The notes under the pieces were generated by a model. It saw only the letters and a program-made list of their open reading frames with translations. It did not search any database and had not been told where the DNA came from. Position numbers and translations under genes: made by a program. DNA of 64,000 nucleotides from NCBI GenBank assembly GCA_026874595.1, contig CM049311.1:12431676-12495675 (forward strand). Direction: 5' to 3'. Below are positions 36,501-51,900 of the stretch, piece by piece. The DNA comes from Sipunculus nudus. Its lineage: Eukaryota; Annelida; Sipuncula; Golfingiida; Sipunculidae. Position 1 is the stretch's first letter; each line of letters opens with the position of its first letter.

Positions 36501-39500
36501 CAACATCAGGGACTGGTGTTAGACTAATGGTGCTTTCTAATTTAGTCGCTGGGCCGCTTAAGGATAATATAAATTTGAACGAATATTGCCCCTGACAAGA
36601 AAAATAATAAAAACTGTGACCTTGACCTCTTTTGATTATTTTGAATCGTAAGACCGATATGATTAATTTCAAAACAATGCATGTCTCTACCTTTCGTTAT
36701 GATTGACAACTAGCCTAATTAAACCCCCTGACCTCGACCTCAAGTCTTGACCTTGAAGCTGCTTAGAGCTTGCCTAAAGCTAAATACAACATGTATCCTG
36801 CATACCTGCTGGAGTTGTGGTTGGAGCCACATAGGTGGTCGGTGTGGTGGTTGGAGCCACTGTAAAATAATATACATACAATAATGTCTTATAACACAAT
36901 TGTCGATAATTATTTATAGCACTAGTATCTCTAATTCTTTTTCCCCATTCATTCCCCAGAAAAGCAACAATCATAGAAAACACATTTGACTTACAAATTA
37001 AAATAATTAAACTAATAAACATTCATGTCACTAGAATTTTTTTTTTTTTTTTTTCATTTGTCTGTAGCAATGTAAGTAGCAACCATTCATATATCCAAAA
37101 CTGGATACATAAACATAAGAATAAACATACCAAAAATAATCATTCCATCATGAGACTCTGTCTTAAACTGTTTTGCCATAAGAGACAAACTGTATTATAT
37201 GACATTTGTTTTATTCGACTTGTCGTAGGAGTAACTGAAAAATAATTAAGTTGCAATCACGTTTAAAACAGAAGCTGAGTTTTCATATTTTTAAATATCT
37301 TCTATGACCTTTCACAGCTATCATAAATTCATAGGCAATGGGCATGTCTTGTCAGGCAGAGCGCCTGTAGATATTTTTCCATTCTAGTAATACAAACCAC
37401 ACAGTTGATAAGTTTCATTAAAAAAGGAATATGACCTGCAACGGTCATCTTTCTTTTAATTTGAGTACACTATTCAAATTAGCACCGACATTTCGAGCTA
37501 AGTGGAGTTAAACTTACTTGTATAAAAAAAACTCTCGTAACCTGCTAAAAGACACATGCCGCCGTCCCTATTTAAAGTGAAAACATCCCTTATTTAAAGT
37601 ATATTCAAATAACATTTTCCCCTTCGCCTGTAAAAAAAAAATAGCTACCATCCCTATTTCAGATCCAGAATAGATACATGGAACTCCGGAATGGGAAAAA
37701 AATTAAAAACGCTCGTAACCAATCAGTTTTCATTTTTTTTATTCGATTTCAGATTGCATACTGAACATATCACAATCGTCTCAAGCTACTTACCAGTTGT
37801 ACTTGGAGTTGTGGTTGGGGCAACGGTGGTGGATGCTGTTGTCGTTGGGGCACCTGAAAAATAATATATTTGAAATCATGTCTGAACATAATAATCGCTT
37901 ACCATTTATCGAACTGTTATATCTAATTCCTTCTGCTTAAGTGAGGGCTAAAAATGAAGCGGCTATTCTGAGCTTCAGGAATCCATTCAGTAATTTGTAG
38001 ATCATGTGGACTTCCTGTTTTTAATATTTATGTTGAACCCAGTTATTGTAACGCACCAGTTTACTTTTTGCTTGAAAAAATTAAGACCATGCATGAAGAC
38101 ATTTATTAATAACGATAAGGCTCTATCGACTTCCATTGGGGAATAAGAGATTGCTTAACGAGTGCTTAATACGTGTATCCTGCTAACATGTTTTTGCAGG
38201 AGTTGTGGTATCTTTTATAAAAATTGTCTTGTGCGATCGTCCACTCTAAAATTAATATACGAAAACTTAAAAAAATACTGACGCGATGGGCTTTTACCTT
38301 TTCTAACTTCATTCAGAACAGGTTTGTTAAATGCAGCTGTCAAAACACAGGGTTGATTTATAATTAGAATATGACCTGAACATTCTTGGTACATTCCTTT
38401 TTTTGTCGTCGAACAAAGAGGGTTTTGATATCAGAAAATTAAATAACGCAGCTTGAATTTGATATACTGACAAGCATTCATCAATTTAAATTTTCTTTAT
38501 TGCCTGTTTGCGTAAATATGACAAGCATCCATTCCAAATTCACCTCAATATTGATAAATACAGAAGGGATTGATTTCTGAAAAAAAATAATGAAAGAGAC
38601 ATTTCCTTAATAGATACATTCGGAATATTTGTCGCAGATTCGGCTGGAACTGACGTCCTTCTTGGTGCCATTGTAGAAAAGGTTAAATAATATTGTATTT
38701 TAGTCTGACACGAACCAATAAGAAAAACATATAAATGATCTTCTCTTTAAAAGTAATATATAACATAAAATCCGTATAAAACAGGGAAGACCTTTTTAGC
38801 CGAGATTTGACTACACATTGAAGCACCTCTCAATACAGATAAGGCTGTACCCTCCCAACTGGCATAATCATGCTCGATCTAAGTGTTAACGCGACTGCAC
38901 TCTTTGCTACCCTTTAACTTACCTCGACACCAGACGGACAAACCGACGGACAAAAAGCCGACCTAACAGAATATACGGACCAACAAACCCTAGAAAATCC
39001 GTAAGTACGCGGCACTACACGAATACTCGCTGTGCGAAGTTTGCTACAGCTGGGAGATAAAACATGGGGGGGGGGGTTTGAAGTCAGTGGTCGGAACCAC
39101 CTGACACTGATGGGTCACCCAACACTGCAACGTCTAAAAATACTACTAAAGAGGAGCTGAGGCCCTTCACAGCCCTTCTTGTTACAAGTTAAGGATGCAC
39201 TCTTAATCTCCTTAAACCCTAACGCCGGTTTAACCAACGTGTACTGTTTAAGCGCCAACAGTGTTCTACAACCTAATACAGGCTATACTAACGTTCACAG
39301 GTTATGAATGTTGTCATTTTTAGTCCAAACACCATAACGTTAGCTATACCTTAGTGCACAGGTTACGGATGTTGCATTTCTGAGTACAAACACGTGAGCA
39401 AGCGCCATGTTCCCCTGAAAAATCCCTTATCTGTATCCTTAAACCTCCCGGGGCTGGGCATAAATCAATGTCACCCGATAAAGTTACCCCTTTATGGTGT

Positions 39501-41444
39501 CCAAGGGATAAGAATGCCCTATAAGGGATGCAGCCCTGGTGTATCCTGCGCATCTATGCTAATAATTATTTGGATTTGCTGTTATGCAGTGTTACCAGAA
39601 AAGTTGTAAATAACTGTATGATGTCAAAGTATCATTACCGTCATTATTGCTCAACGATGCAACCAATCAAATTTTCAAAGGGGGAAGGGGGAAATTTTAT
39701 TTTTTGTTAAAAATATAAGAGTGGGCGAGTAATTTTTTAATGCTATTAATGAGTAGCCACAGAAGTATTTATCAATGTTTTAATCTGCAATATCCTACGT
39801 TTTGGATTTTGATAAAATTTCACGATAATATATCTGATTATTCAAAATCATTTTTATATTTAAAAGTAAAACAGACAATTGTTTTGATTAGTTACATGTA
39901 AGACCAAGATAAACAATTTGTATAGATATGTCATGGGCTTCAACCATTATAATATTATTATGACATCAAGAAAAGACAATTAATGCAATGATCATATGTG
40001 TTATATTCCAATAATATAAACCCTCAATATTTGCTTATGTTTTAAGGAAGTGCACCAAGCAATTCAAAAACTTTTTTTCTTGTGCCACTCTCCATTGGTT
40101 TAAGGACCATAACTTTTATATTAAACATAATAATTGCATAATTATGACATAAATGGAATTAGAATAACAGAAGAATGATAATTTCATAATAAGTGTGCTC
40201 AAAGAAATATTATGTGTAATATCCTCAGCCACTTTCTTACCTTCTACTCCTTATTTTTCTGAAAAATTGACAGTTTCTTACATTATGGGTACAAAGGCAT
40301 ATTTTAGGATTCAGGCATATCCTTGTGTCTTAATCTGTTTAAAAATCTTTCAGCACGAATGCATATTAATGTTTTATATTAGTTTTCCAAAATATACAAA
40401 ATAAGATGCAATAAACAAACATAGACAAGCAGGTCAAATATATTTAGGAGTACCGTCTTCACATAGTCTCTGTTTCATAGCTTTCGCATAATTTCAACAT
40501 ATATGCAAGATCTTGGTATTACTGGATTTGTAGGGATATTCCTATTCAAATGGTGATAAATATGATCCAATATATGAGAATAACCAGAAGCTATGTGCAT
40601 ATATGTTACCCCTACCCCTAAAAGATGAGGCATTTGGATCTATGAACTTCCAAGGCAATGGGCTGGAGTAGCCTATAATTTTCATGATCCGACTAGCTGG
40701 TTGTATTTAGGTGTCTTTTACGCGTTTCAAGGTGTTTCAAAACATTTAAATGGAGTAAACCTCGTGTAAATCCTCTTTTCCCGAAACCAAATACTCAATT
40801 GAAAACTTTTTCTGGAGTGACTTTAATAACTGTTTTTATAAGAAGAATTGATACCCTATAATTCTGAATTTAATTCCTTAAAAGGTAATACCTGCATAGG
40901 TGTTCTTTATACCAAAAGCATATTTGTAATATTCAGACATATTATATATTTCTTACTTCACTAGCATTAGAGCCACAAATACATTTCGATTAGTATCCAA
41001 AACTATGCAAAATCTTCGGGTTGTTTACACAGTTATATGTTTGGAAACATCTCGAAATGAGAAAAAGACACCTTAAGGTAGAAAACAAGAGAGTCGCAAA
41101 AATTTGGTACCTATTCTGGCCAATGGACTATATGTTTAATTTTCAATTAAAATAACATAAAGAGAACCTTACCTGTGGTGACTGCACATGGCTCTGGAAA
41201 TGAAATAAAAGGTGATAATCATATAATTTATGATATAAAATAACACGTGGTTTTATTCCACAATGAACTCACACAAAAGACAGTTTTTATAATATATATA
41301 TTTTGAATCCATTAAGAGAAATTGACCGGAAAACCTCTCCGATAATTCTGTCTATATATATATATATATATATATGTATTCTTGCACCATTTCGTTATAC
41401 GATTTAGCATGGCTTTTCAATCATCTTTCTCTCTTTAACTCCCT

Positions 41445-41507
<63 letters not shown>

Positions 41508-42867
41508 CACATCTAAATTGCATTAGCAGTACTTACAGTCAACGTTATTTTCCCACCTGACTTGATTGTGATGACAAGATTAAAAAAAAAAAACAATTAT
41601 AAATAGGCTCCTATATTTAGGAGTGTATAAACAAGCATGGTATGCTATTAGAATTAAAGGGATCCTACTCACTGTCAAGGCAACACTCAAAGTTGACATG
41701 TGAGGTGAGAAAACGCAAATATGCTTCCACGAACAGACGCTGAATGATGACCGTTTGTGGGCAGATGTTCTGTGCTTCGCCAAAGCATTCTTCGAGGATT
41801 CTTCGCAACTGTGGAATAGAATGTTTTGTTTATCAAAGCGCCATTCCTCAACCTTCCCGCGACCGAATATCAATGCATTTCGTTGGGTGGAAGAAATATG
41901 AACATTTAAGCAGTAAAATATGTTTTCAACATAAAATACTAAAGAAAGCAGTTCAGTATTATAGATCAAATATAACAACTTTATATGTTGACATGGTGTC
42001 TTTAACCCCTTTCTCACAGGAAAGGCGAACGTTGAGTTACAAAAATAAAGAAAAAGCAAGTTCACTTAGTTTTCTCTCAACACTCTTCCAGTGATCACAA
42101 CTGTCTCCTCCAAGCTTTGATTCGGTCATAAATAATCCCTCAACAATCGAAAAATGAAAGCAACCACTCAACGAAGGTTAAACTAACGCCCAAGGAGCGC
42201 TCAACGATCTATTCGATTAAACAACGGTATCTCAGAATTTTTTAAATGAACATCAATGTTTCCATCCCGTGGGCAGGAATCAACGGTAGATCAATGAGGA
42301 ATAATTTAAGTGTTACGTGATTGCTCAGTGATTTCTCCCGGTAAAGTAATCTCTCTTTGTGGCACTCTCTTGGAAACTGATGAGATATTGTCAATGGGCA
42401 GCCAACGATCTCCTTGCTGTGTAAAAAGGGTCTTCCAGGAGGGGTTCCACGTTAGTGAATAAACCAGGGATATCTTCAAATCCCGAAAATACGGGTCAGA
42501 ATTCTATGGTTTTCTGATAATATCATTACTGCCATACAATGATTCTAGTCAACTGTCTCTTTGAAGATGCTCAGCACACACTAGCACTGAACAAAATTTC
42601 TTAACTTTACATTTTTAATATGCTAATACTGGTAGCATTAATGTCTGATGTGCATCAATATGGATTTATTCTGTATGGTACATGCATATGAACGAAATAA
42701 CTTAATGTTCTTATGCCTGTTAAATGAAAGAAAAGCATAATGCATGTTAACTGAATTGAGTAGACAGTTTAGCTCACCTTATTCTCATTTAAACAACCGC
42801 CTTCCTCAAACAGCTTGCGCAGTTTACAATCAATGCACGTACAAAATATTTGCAGCTACAACAAATC

Positions 42868-42941
<74 letters not shown>

Positions 42942-45900
42942 AAGTGGGCACCTCAATAAAGTGGGTAGCTCATTCAAGTTGGAACCTTGGGCTCTTCCGT
43001 TTTTCTCTTCTTCTGTTAATTATTTTTAGCTTATGTAGAGACTTCAATATACTGTAAAGTGGGCACCTTTCCCCAGCTAATTTGTACACTTCCTCGATTT
43101 TCCCATTTGAAATATCTTCCACTTTAAAATTCCAGAGCCCTATTTATTGTAAATATTAAATAATCACCAATCCACATTACAATTCATCATTAGATATTTA
43201 TATTTCAACTCTAAATGATAATGTTTGAACAGATGAGCAAAGGTCAGAGATGTATTAATGTCTGATTGCATAAATATATCACAACCTTCTTGATTCTACA
43301 TGGGATACATGTAAACTCATTAGACTAATGTGCCTGTACATGCTTCAGTCAAACATGGGTGGTTTATAGCCAGCAGTAAGTGCACAAATCAGCAGCCGTT
43401 TATTTTGGACTGATAGGCATACCTTGTAACATTTTAGAATTTAAGTTAAGATCTCTTGGTGGTAATAGTAACATAAAATTATGATTTAATACCTACTTAC
43501 CCAGTCCTTGATTTCGCCGATAATATCATCTATCTTGTTGAAAACGAAAGGCATCGGGCAATCTTCGAAATATAGTTTATTACATCAGTTATCATATCCA
43601 CAAGTAGTAAAATTAGTAAGTAACAGTAGGATTAAGTTCCCGGCACCAAGGGTATTTCATTTTTTACAAAATGCCCCGGTATAACATGTTTCTTTTAGTA
43701 GATGCTATTGACTTCAAATATATCAGACATAAATGTGTCCGTTATTAAATGTCTCCCATAGTTTATGTCATTGGTATTGTAAAAGTGGCTTCTTTTAAAT
43801 GTGTCCGATATTATAGTTTTCCCGTATTGAAAATCTCCGATATGATACCTTCAACATTTAATGATGTTATATGTTCCCCATATTAAGGTCTAAAAACATT
43901 CCGTGTGCCATACACATTCCAACTCATCATGGATACTAATACATACAGATGGTTAGAGTTAAGCGTAGGTACTTTCGTCATTATTTCGTGTCATAGGCCA
44001 ATGGACAAAACAAGACTGAGAAGGAACTACATCATTGATTTTCTATGCAGGATCTTCGAACTCCTCACATAAATACAAAGGATAAAACCTTGTGTAAAGG
44101 ATAAAGTGTATACTTGTCCATTAATCTCTTTCTCTTTACACATACTGATACTGGAGTAGGAACCGGTTAAATTCCAAATAAACAATCAATTAAATGCTCC
44201 CATATGGTTTCACACACACCGATATGTAAACAATATCATACTTCCGCCGTTGCCCGTGGTTCTGTTGATCACATCTTCAAATGAAGGCCAAGTGGGCAAG
44301 GCAATGGGATCGGTGTTCGTACTAGTGACCCGAACAACACATTTTGTTGAAATATATTTCACCTATAAATGAAAAAAATGTATTTATCAGCGGTCATACA
44401 TGTTGCTATACAGGAGAGTATGATCAGGATTGATCCCAAACTTTACCACTTATCACTTATAAACACGTTACTAAATCTGATGCACGGAACCTTTATTAAG
44501 TAACACTTTTTGAGGACGAATCAATAACGTGTTGTGAGAGTTGATCTGTTATACCACTTATTCGAAATTTATGGGGAAATTTTTTTTGCAAAGGTTACAC
44601 TTAAGGGAATTGAATACCAAACACCTTTTTGAAAAACATAACTCTTTTTATAAAGTTCTGTGTATAAATTAATTCAATGAATATTAGGATGATAAAAATT
44701 TGTTTGTTTCTCGATCATAAATACGAATAAGTTTATCACATATTGTTTGGGAAACACAGGCAATTTTATGATAAAACGGAAAAGCAATAATTTTTGTTCC
44801 ATTAACGTCATAGGATTTCGTGTGTTTTTCCATACAATGTTGATTATGCATTTCACATTGCGATTATTTTACACAACTGCCTCACTGTATATTCATAAAT
44901 ATCAACAGTTTATGTGTGTCTGAACGTTAGTTAATTGATGTGATTTGAAACATATAAAAGGGGTATTTCGTCCGTTCTCTTTTGGATCCCCCCCCATATT
45001 TTTTTTATGAAAATAAAAAAAGTAGCTTATATTTACCATGCATGGCGGTGGGCAGTCTCCGTCATTGAATGAAGAGAAGCGGAGTTCCCGATGCTCCATA
45101 CATTTCTTGAATTGGTTGAGCTACAAAAAAAGGTTGTAAATTTAAGTTTAAGAAAAGTTTATATTAAATACTCTTTCAATTTATTTTTTGAAGCAGTCAC
45201 AGTAAGTGTAGTGACAAGCAATTTGCAAGGGATTGTAATATATTAATAATACGTTGTTGCTGCTATATGTGCAATAACGGCGAGTTTCCTAGAAATCTGG
45301 CTTATGAAAACGGTTAGGTTCGAGAATCAAGGCCTAAAGTAAAAGTCAAATTCTGTGAATTGTTAATGTGAAAGTGATTTGTAAAGGAAATAAGATGCTT
45401 AGTGTGTAACGCTTGCAAAACAAGGATTTAGTTATAATGTAACCTAAGGCAAAATAGCCCAAGTAGAAAATACATTTGCAAGATTAAAAGCTCTCTATTA
45501 GCTCAAACAGAACCATTATCTGATCCACGTCTATATATTCTGAAGGATAAACACAACTGAAGACGTCATATTACGAATTATCATCCGTTATATAAATAAA
45601 TCAGTTAAAGTTCAAAATATTTCGAACAATCTATTTAATAAGAATACAAAATACACATTAAGATAGCCACCTTTAGGGTATCAGAACCTATGCTTATAAT
45701 GGTAACAAACGAGCAATAAAACTGTATTTGGTTGTGATTTCAACCAAGGGACTAATTTATTTGAAAAAAAATACGTGTTAAATATTATATGTTGGAGATG
45801 CTTGTTATAGTTTAAACGTGAGTTGAAATTACTAACTATGTAAGTTTGTATGAGGAATATAATCAATATATGTTTATTCCATACCATAAAAGAATAAAGA

Positions 45901-48900
45901 ATACAAAAATAATTTCAACTAATGGTCCATGGGCCATGACGCTAAGCTAAATTTAAGTAGCCTTGAACAATAAGCAAAACATTCCAGAATGCTCAAAATC
46001 ATGAATTTTGCCAATAGTCCTTGGATAAAGGTTACAGTGACCTTAATCTATATGCAACTGCTACCATATTTGCTTATCTGACTTAAAGATTGTTAAAATC
46101 AAGTTGTTTCAGACAGCTTGAAGAAAATGGGTCAGAGTGATGTTTCTGGTTTAAGAGATATTTCTAGATTTTTAGGGAACCCCCTAAAAGTCGTGTATGA
46201 GGTTTGTAGGCCAAATCAATACAATTTTTGCTTTATCTGACTCACTTGTTCCTTAAAAATTACGTTTTCCCCCTTATGTGCAAAATAAAGATAACCATGA
46301 CCTAATTCAAGTATCCAAGGATATTTTTCATGGAACTCTAAGGATGTCAACTTTTAAGGTTCTAAGCCCAACACTCATCATATGTGCCCTTCTATGGTCA
46401 ACCGCTCCATTTGAAGTTGTCAAAAATAGACATAACTAAGTGTAAAAATTTTGAAACTAGAATTGCGTTTCTGCAGTGCAAAAACAATTACATGTTTCCC
46501 AAAGGCCAATCCCAAAACATTAGGTGTAAAATATGCAATATCTTAAAATAATGGATCCCGAAATTATCAGATTTGACCTTGAAGTCCCAGGTGACAGCTT
46601 TTCGAACTATGATGACATTTTGGCAGAATGAACTGATGAATTGGTTTGAAGTAAACTTAGATAAGGATCAAGGTTACCAGGTTTCGAATTCCGATGAAAA
46701 GTTGGTAGGAACAACTCAAATTTCAATTGGTGTACCAAACCTGAGGTCGATATACTTCAAAAGTTATGGAGTTCACAAAAAAACACATTTGGCGGATTTG
46801 ACCTAAAAGATTGAGGTCTAGGTCACCGGTTTTCGAAATCCGAGATTTTGGTATGAACTATTGAGCGTTTCCAATTTTGGCGGAAAAGTTCAGCCTTTCA
46901 AAGGTTTTTGCGCTCACAAGATATCCTACAGATGACGAGGATGATGACAGAGAAATGACGATGGCATGAAAACAGGATACCTCCCCTGCAGGGGGAGACA
47001 TAAAAATATAGGTGACATCACCAGTCTCCACGAACTAATGAAACACTCCATGATTAATATGCATGCAACAAACCAGATACTCTAGCTTTTGTATCAATAT
47101 TGCATTAATCTGGTAGGGGGGGGGGGGTACTTACAAGCTCCAAAGGTCAGAGGATATGAGTAGCAGAGACCTATATTTTCAGGATCCATTAAGACATTTA
47201 ATTGTCCTACTTGGATAATAAGTCAACATATTCTAGGTATAACAGTGACTAATTGTGTCCTATAAATAGACAACAATTCATTTTAAGGTCTCAAAAAAGA
47301 GAAAAATGCGTAAAAATAATAAAAAAGATACAGGTGGCGCCACCACCAGTTTGCATAAACTTATACAACACTGATTAATATGCGCGCATAGAATCATGAC
47401 CATCAGTGCATTAGTTATTCTGATATTAGAGTTTTTTTCGTATCACATTTCCTATTATTCCCGGGGTATATACGAGCCCAACGACTCAGCGGATTTGGGT
47501 AACAGAGACCTTATTGCAGGTTGCCAGGGAGTTTTCTTCAATGTCCTCCCAGGATGTCAATTGGGACTGTTCTAGGTTCAACGGTTATGATTTGTGCCTT
47601 GTAAACGGACGTCCACTTCATTTAAAGGTCTCAAACATAGAAAAAATGCGTGAAACTTTTACGATTTGTGCCTTGTTAACGGACGTCCTCTTCATTTAAA
47701 GATCTCAAGAAGAGAGATAAATGCGTAAAAATTCGACCAAAATACAGATGGTGCCACCAGTCTAAAGGAACTGATAAACAACTCCATGATCAATTGGTAT
47801 CCTAGGAATCATTGACATTGGTTTTTAGATAATGGAGTTTTTGTATTTTTATTTATTCTGGGTGTACATACGAGCCCAATAGCTCGGAGTATATAGGTAA
47901 ACGTGACTGTGCAAGTAGAAATTTCTAGGTCTAACGGTCACGATTTGTATCCGGACGGACAACAGACAAAGAGTGATCGCTATAGCTCAGGTGACTTTCA
48001 GTCAGCCCTATTTTCAAGTTTCCAAGGAGATTTTTATGGTAGTCGGACGGACGACGGACAAGTGTGATCGCTATAGCTCAGATGACTTTCAGTCAACTGA
48101 GCGAAAAATCACGGTTTTTGTCCAATTTGTATATTTTGTTTGGCATTACACTAGAAGAAAGAAATTAATATTAAGGAAAAAATTTAAAAGGAACAAATGC
48201 ATAATTTTTATATGAATAATAAGTATGTTATCTGTAAATCAATTAAAAATAGCGAATGAACATGCTTAGTATTTCAAACGTTGTGATAAAATGCTTATAT
48301 AAGCTATCTTCACTCACAGCTTCCAGCAGGTGATCTGACATCTTCTCACACAGGGTTGTGCTGATTTCAAGACAGTCCGCTAGAATAATAAAATGCAATA
48401 TTTGAGAAGCACCCTGAAGCTCTAGTTCAAAGTATGATATATATCCAGGTGATGAATAATGTTATTGTGGATATATTTGTTTTTAAACCATGAGATACTG
48501 AGATTTTAAAAGTTTAAAAAATATCACTTCATGAAATGACTTCAATTCTAGATCTTGTCTAGTATTTCTGGCCTTATACAATGGAGCAGTTTTATTCAGA
48601 TGCATGTTATTTTAAACCAATAATTGTGGGCATTCCTCATTTAGTTCCTAAAGAAAATTTATAGATCTTAAATGTATTCCAGACATCTTGTCTCGTTAAT
48701 GAAAACGGTCTATAATTACAATAAAACATAGGTCGTTATTATTAATGAAATAACATAAAACGCATACCTTGCTTTACTGCAAAACCTGAAAGTGGAAAAG
48801 AGAATATGAAAGCAAGGGCCCCAGAATCTAAAGCTTACGTGTGAATTATTTCCATATGATAAGACTGTAAATGCTGGAATGATTTTTTTCATCCTTGTAT

Positions 48901-51900
48901 ATCTAACAGCTGCTTACCATCAGCGTATCTTGTATAAAACTGTAACAGAATATACAGAATATATTTCCCACTAGATTAAACACCATATAATATAATATTC
49001 AAATGTACGCCATTTTAATCAGACATGATCAGAAAGATATAAGAGAACATACATGATTAATACCCTTTACCTCCTCTAGTATAACACGTGTACCCAAGCT
49101 GATCAAACATTGATGACTAATAAGAACCGAAAATAAATGTCTGTCATAAATTCATATAAAAAGCAAACAATAACCTACTTTCACCAAGGAATGAATGTTG
49201 TAGCAAACATTAGGTGAAATACAAAACAAGTCATAAAGCAATTACACGAACAAAGGGTCTAACTAACGAACTAAGGAATATGTAGAAATATGTTCCAACA
49301 TATCAGTTGGATTAAAGGAGAACTCTGATCATTTTAATTCATAAGATAGCACGTGCTAGTATATTGAATAGGGGTGTTTAGTTTCAATATTATTATTTAT
49401 TTTATAATTTATTTATTTAATTTAGAACTTTCAAATTACAAGAATAAATTATTTATTGAGTTGTTATCAATAAACTTTTCTATTCAATATAGACAATATA
49501 ATCAAGAAATATTAAAATGGAATGTCTTGTGTCCTTATTGGCTGATAAATATTCATATAAAGTTAAACTGGAAATAGAAAAGATAGTTTATACTAAAACC
49601 TTTATAAAAATCACCCAGACCGATAAATACTTTTGTTCTCTCAAACTACAGAGAATAAAACAATCTTAACTCTCGGAATATAAGAATTGGTTCGAGGGCA
49701 GCAGTTAGGGTAACATTACACACGTCAGTGACAGTCTTCAAGATGAGCCGCCCATGTCGTTTCAAGAAAAACACAAGGATCCTACAACAATATAATGCCA
49801 AGAGATGTTATGAATGATGTGTACATTTTCTTCACATATTGGTATCTCAGCTGAGGAAAAATAACCTCTCGGTGACAAGAAGACTGGAGCTTTGGGAAAT
49901 ACCTATTTTTCTAAAATTCAGAGAAATCAATGGCATTAGTCCCCCCAAATGGCCTTTACCATTTTATGGTTATGCCATTCGTATTTGAAAATACGGCATA
50001 ATGCTTCACCAGATTGGTAAAAAAAAATGTTTTAGAGTGTCCCTTACGTTTTTTATTATGTGTTTGATATACTCCTCCATAACCAGTCTTTGCCTGGGCA
50101 TATGAAAGATCTTAAAGACTGTTCTCCATACGCTGGATAAAACCAGCTTGTTTGTAAGACCCTCTCAATGTTTCATTGAGTTTAACAATGTGGAACATTA
50201 GGTCCCCATAAAAGGGGTGGCGCATTGGCAACTAGTCCTCTGCTTCTCAAGAAAATAGGGGTTTTTGAGCGACCCAGAACTAAAAAACAAGTTCCATCTT
50301 TTGTAGGATTCAGCAGTTACTACAGGACATTCGTTCTGAAGTTCTCTGATATCGCGTAACAGCTCATTGATCTAACGCGAAAGGGAAACCCGATATTGTA
50401 ATATGCCGTTTTCTGTCGGGACAGCTGAATCAATGCATCCGATCGCACATTCCAGAGACAACATAGCTATTCTATCATTTAGCAAGAACGCTTGAGCATC
50501 ATTTAGGCGGTATAAAAATGGCCTACCTCTACAGGCGCGAATTCATTAGCCAGACGGATCACCAGTCATTGGTGTACATTGACAGATTGAAACCGTAAAC
50601 ATGCAATTCATGAGGTGGACAATTGGTACTACAAGAGTACCGCTTCGGTGTATAAGCCATCCCTGGAAAGAATAATTTCGGACCCGACTTACTAAGCCGT
50701 GATCCTGGCCAGAATGCATGGTAAATATCTTCCAGGGAAACTTATTTTTATATATGACATGTCAGTAAAGGAACAAGTTTCTTCAGATTTTTTTTCAGGT
50801 CCTTACAGGATATTTTTTGTACGTAAAGTAATTCGCGTAAAAAGGCTTTCGTAATAAGGTTGGAAACATTCCTCGGATTTTCCTTAATGGGGGATGTGTG
50901 TCACGAAAGTGTTTTTTTATATTCGCATCACTGAAGCAGGAAGGGGAGGGTCGTGTTTAACGCTAGGACTGCTAGGACTACCGTCCTGGTGCAAGGCTCA
51001 GGCAGATACATTTTTAACAGGGCTGAACACTCGTTTAGTTAGTCTTGCGGGCACTTGGGCCGAATACCTTTTCAAAATTGATCGTTTTAAATTTTATTCA
51101 GGCTCTTTGGGAGAGGATAACTGGAAGGTATTCTGGGCTGACGGCCACAAACTTCAGAAAGGAGCACACTATAGCCTCTTTATGTAATTTTTGTTTGTTT
51201 GTGTAATTACGTAATTCCTCAGTGCTTTGGTATAAACTGCACGTGTAAAGATTCTTATACGTTAAATGCTACTGTGTGTCGAATTCAGTTTTCATTTTTT
51301 TTAATTTTTGGAAAGTACAAGTTGTTGCCTCTATTCCCCGCAGTTGACACTAAACCAGGACAGGCAGGGCCACGACCGTATACCTACACGGCAATCGGTT
51401 ATACCGATAAGCAGATCGTTTGCAGCATCAGGCGAGGCGCAGCGACCAAGACAATCTCAGTAAACCATAACGCTTTCCTGTTATATGTCATTTGCCTTCT
51501 GGCCTTTTATTTTGTAAATCAAAAAGCTTAGACGCGAATTATCGTGACGAAATGTGATATCAACAATGTCCTAGCGCATGAATTGTCATAAAAAAATGAT
51601 AGATTACGTGGTAAATCTGTAGATGACTGACCTGAAGTGTTGCAATATAAGCACATTTTTAACCGCCAGGTCAAGGTTGCAATTTCTATTTTATCACTAG
51701 ATTATTTTTATCTATTCTATCAGACTGAATGGTTTACGTAGAGATTTAACCCCTTTTATAAGGAGCAAATACTAGGATTATAGTTGACAAAGTGTAGATG
51801 ACAAGGATACCAGCTAGAATGACAAATTCTGAACCATCTAATCGTTATTAATTAAAGTGAACCTTAATTACGTTTTAAGAATAGGATCAGAGAACGAGTG

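Larger units (their letters stand above)
35100..38890 (-). repeat. Tandemly duplicated linker-exon block (units about 1.7 and 2.1 kb)
   Basis: Unit 1 (about 35.10-36.78 kb) and unit 2 (about 36.79-38.88 kb) share ordered landmarks: GGGCATG(C/T)CTT..CAGGCAGA, GGTCATCTTTCTTTT, exon 11/9, TTATCGAACTGTTATATCTAATT, GTAGAAAAGGTT...AATATTGTA with ACGAACCAATAAGA, AGACCTTTTTAGC..GA.TTGACTACACATT, and CTGGCATAATCA. Each unit carries live and dead linker exons. Indels make the units unequal. Confidence 0.8.

Noticed and set aside
41527-41560. Possible extra exon with a gtaagt donor between exons 7 and 8 of the CUB/mucin gene
   Set aside because: Including it in the only open phase creates an in-frame TAG at the next junction, whereas exon 7 joins exon 8 directly without problem.
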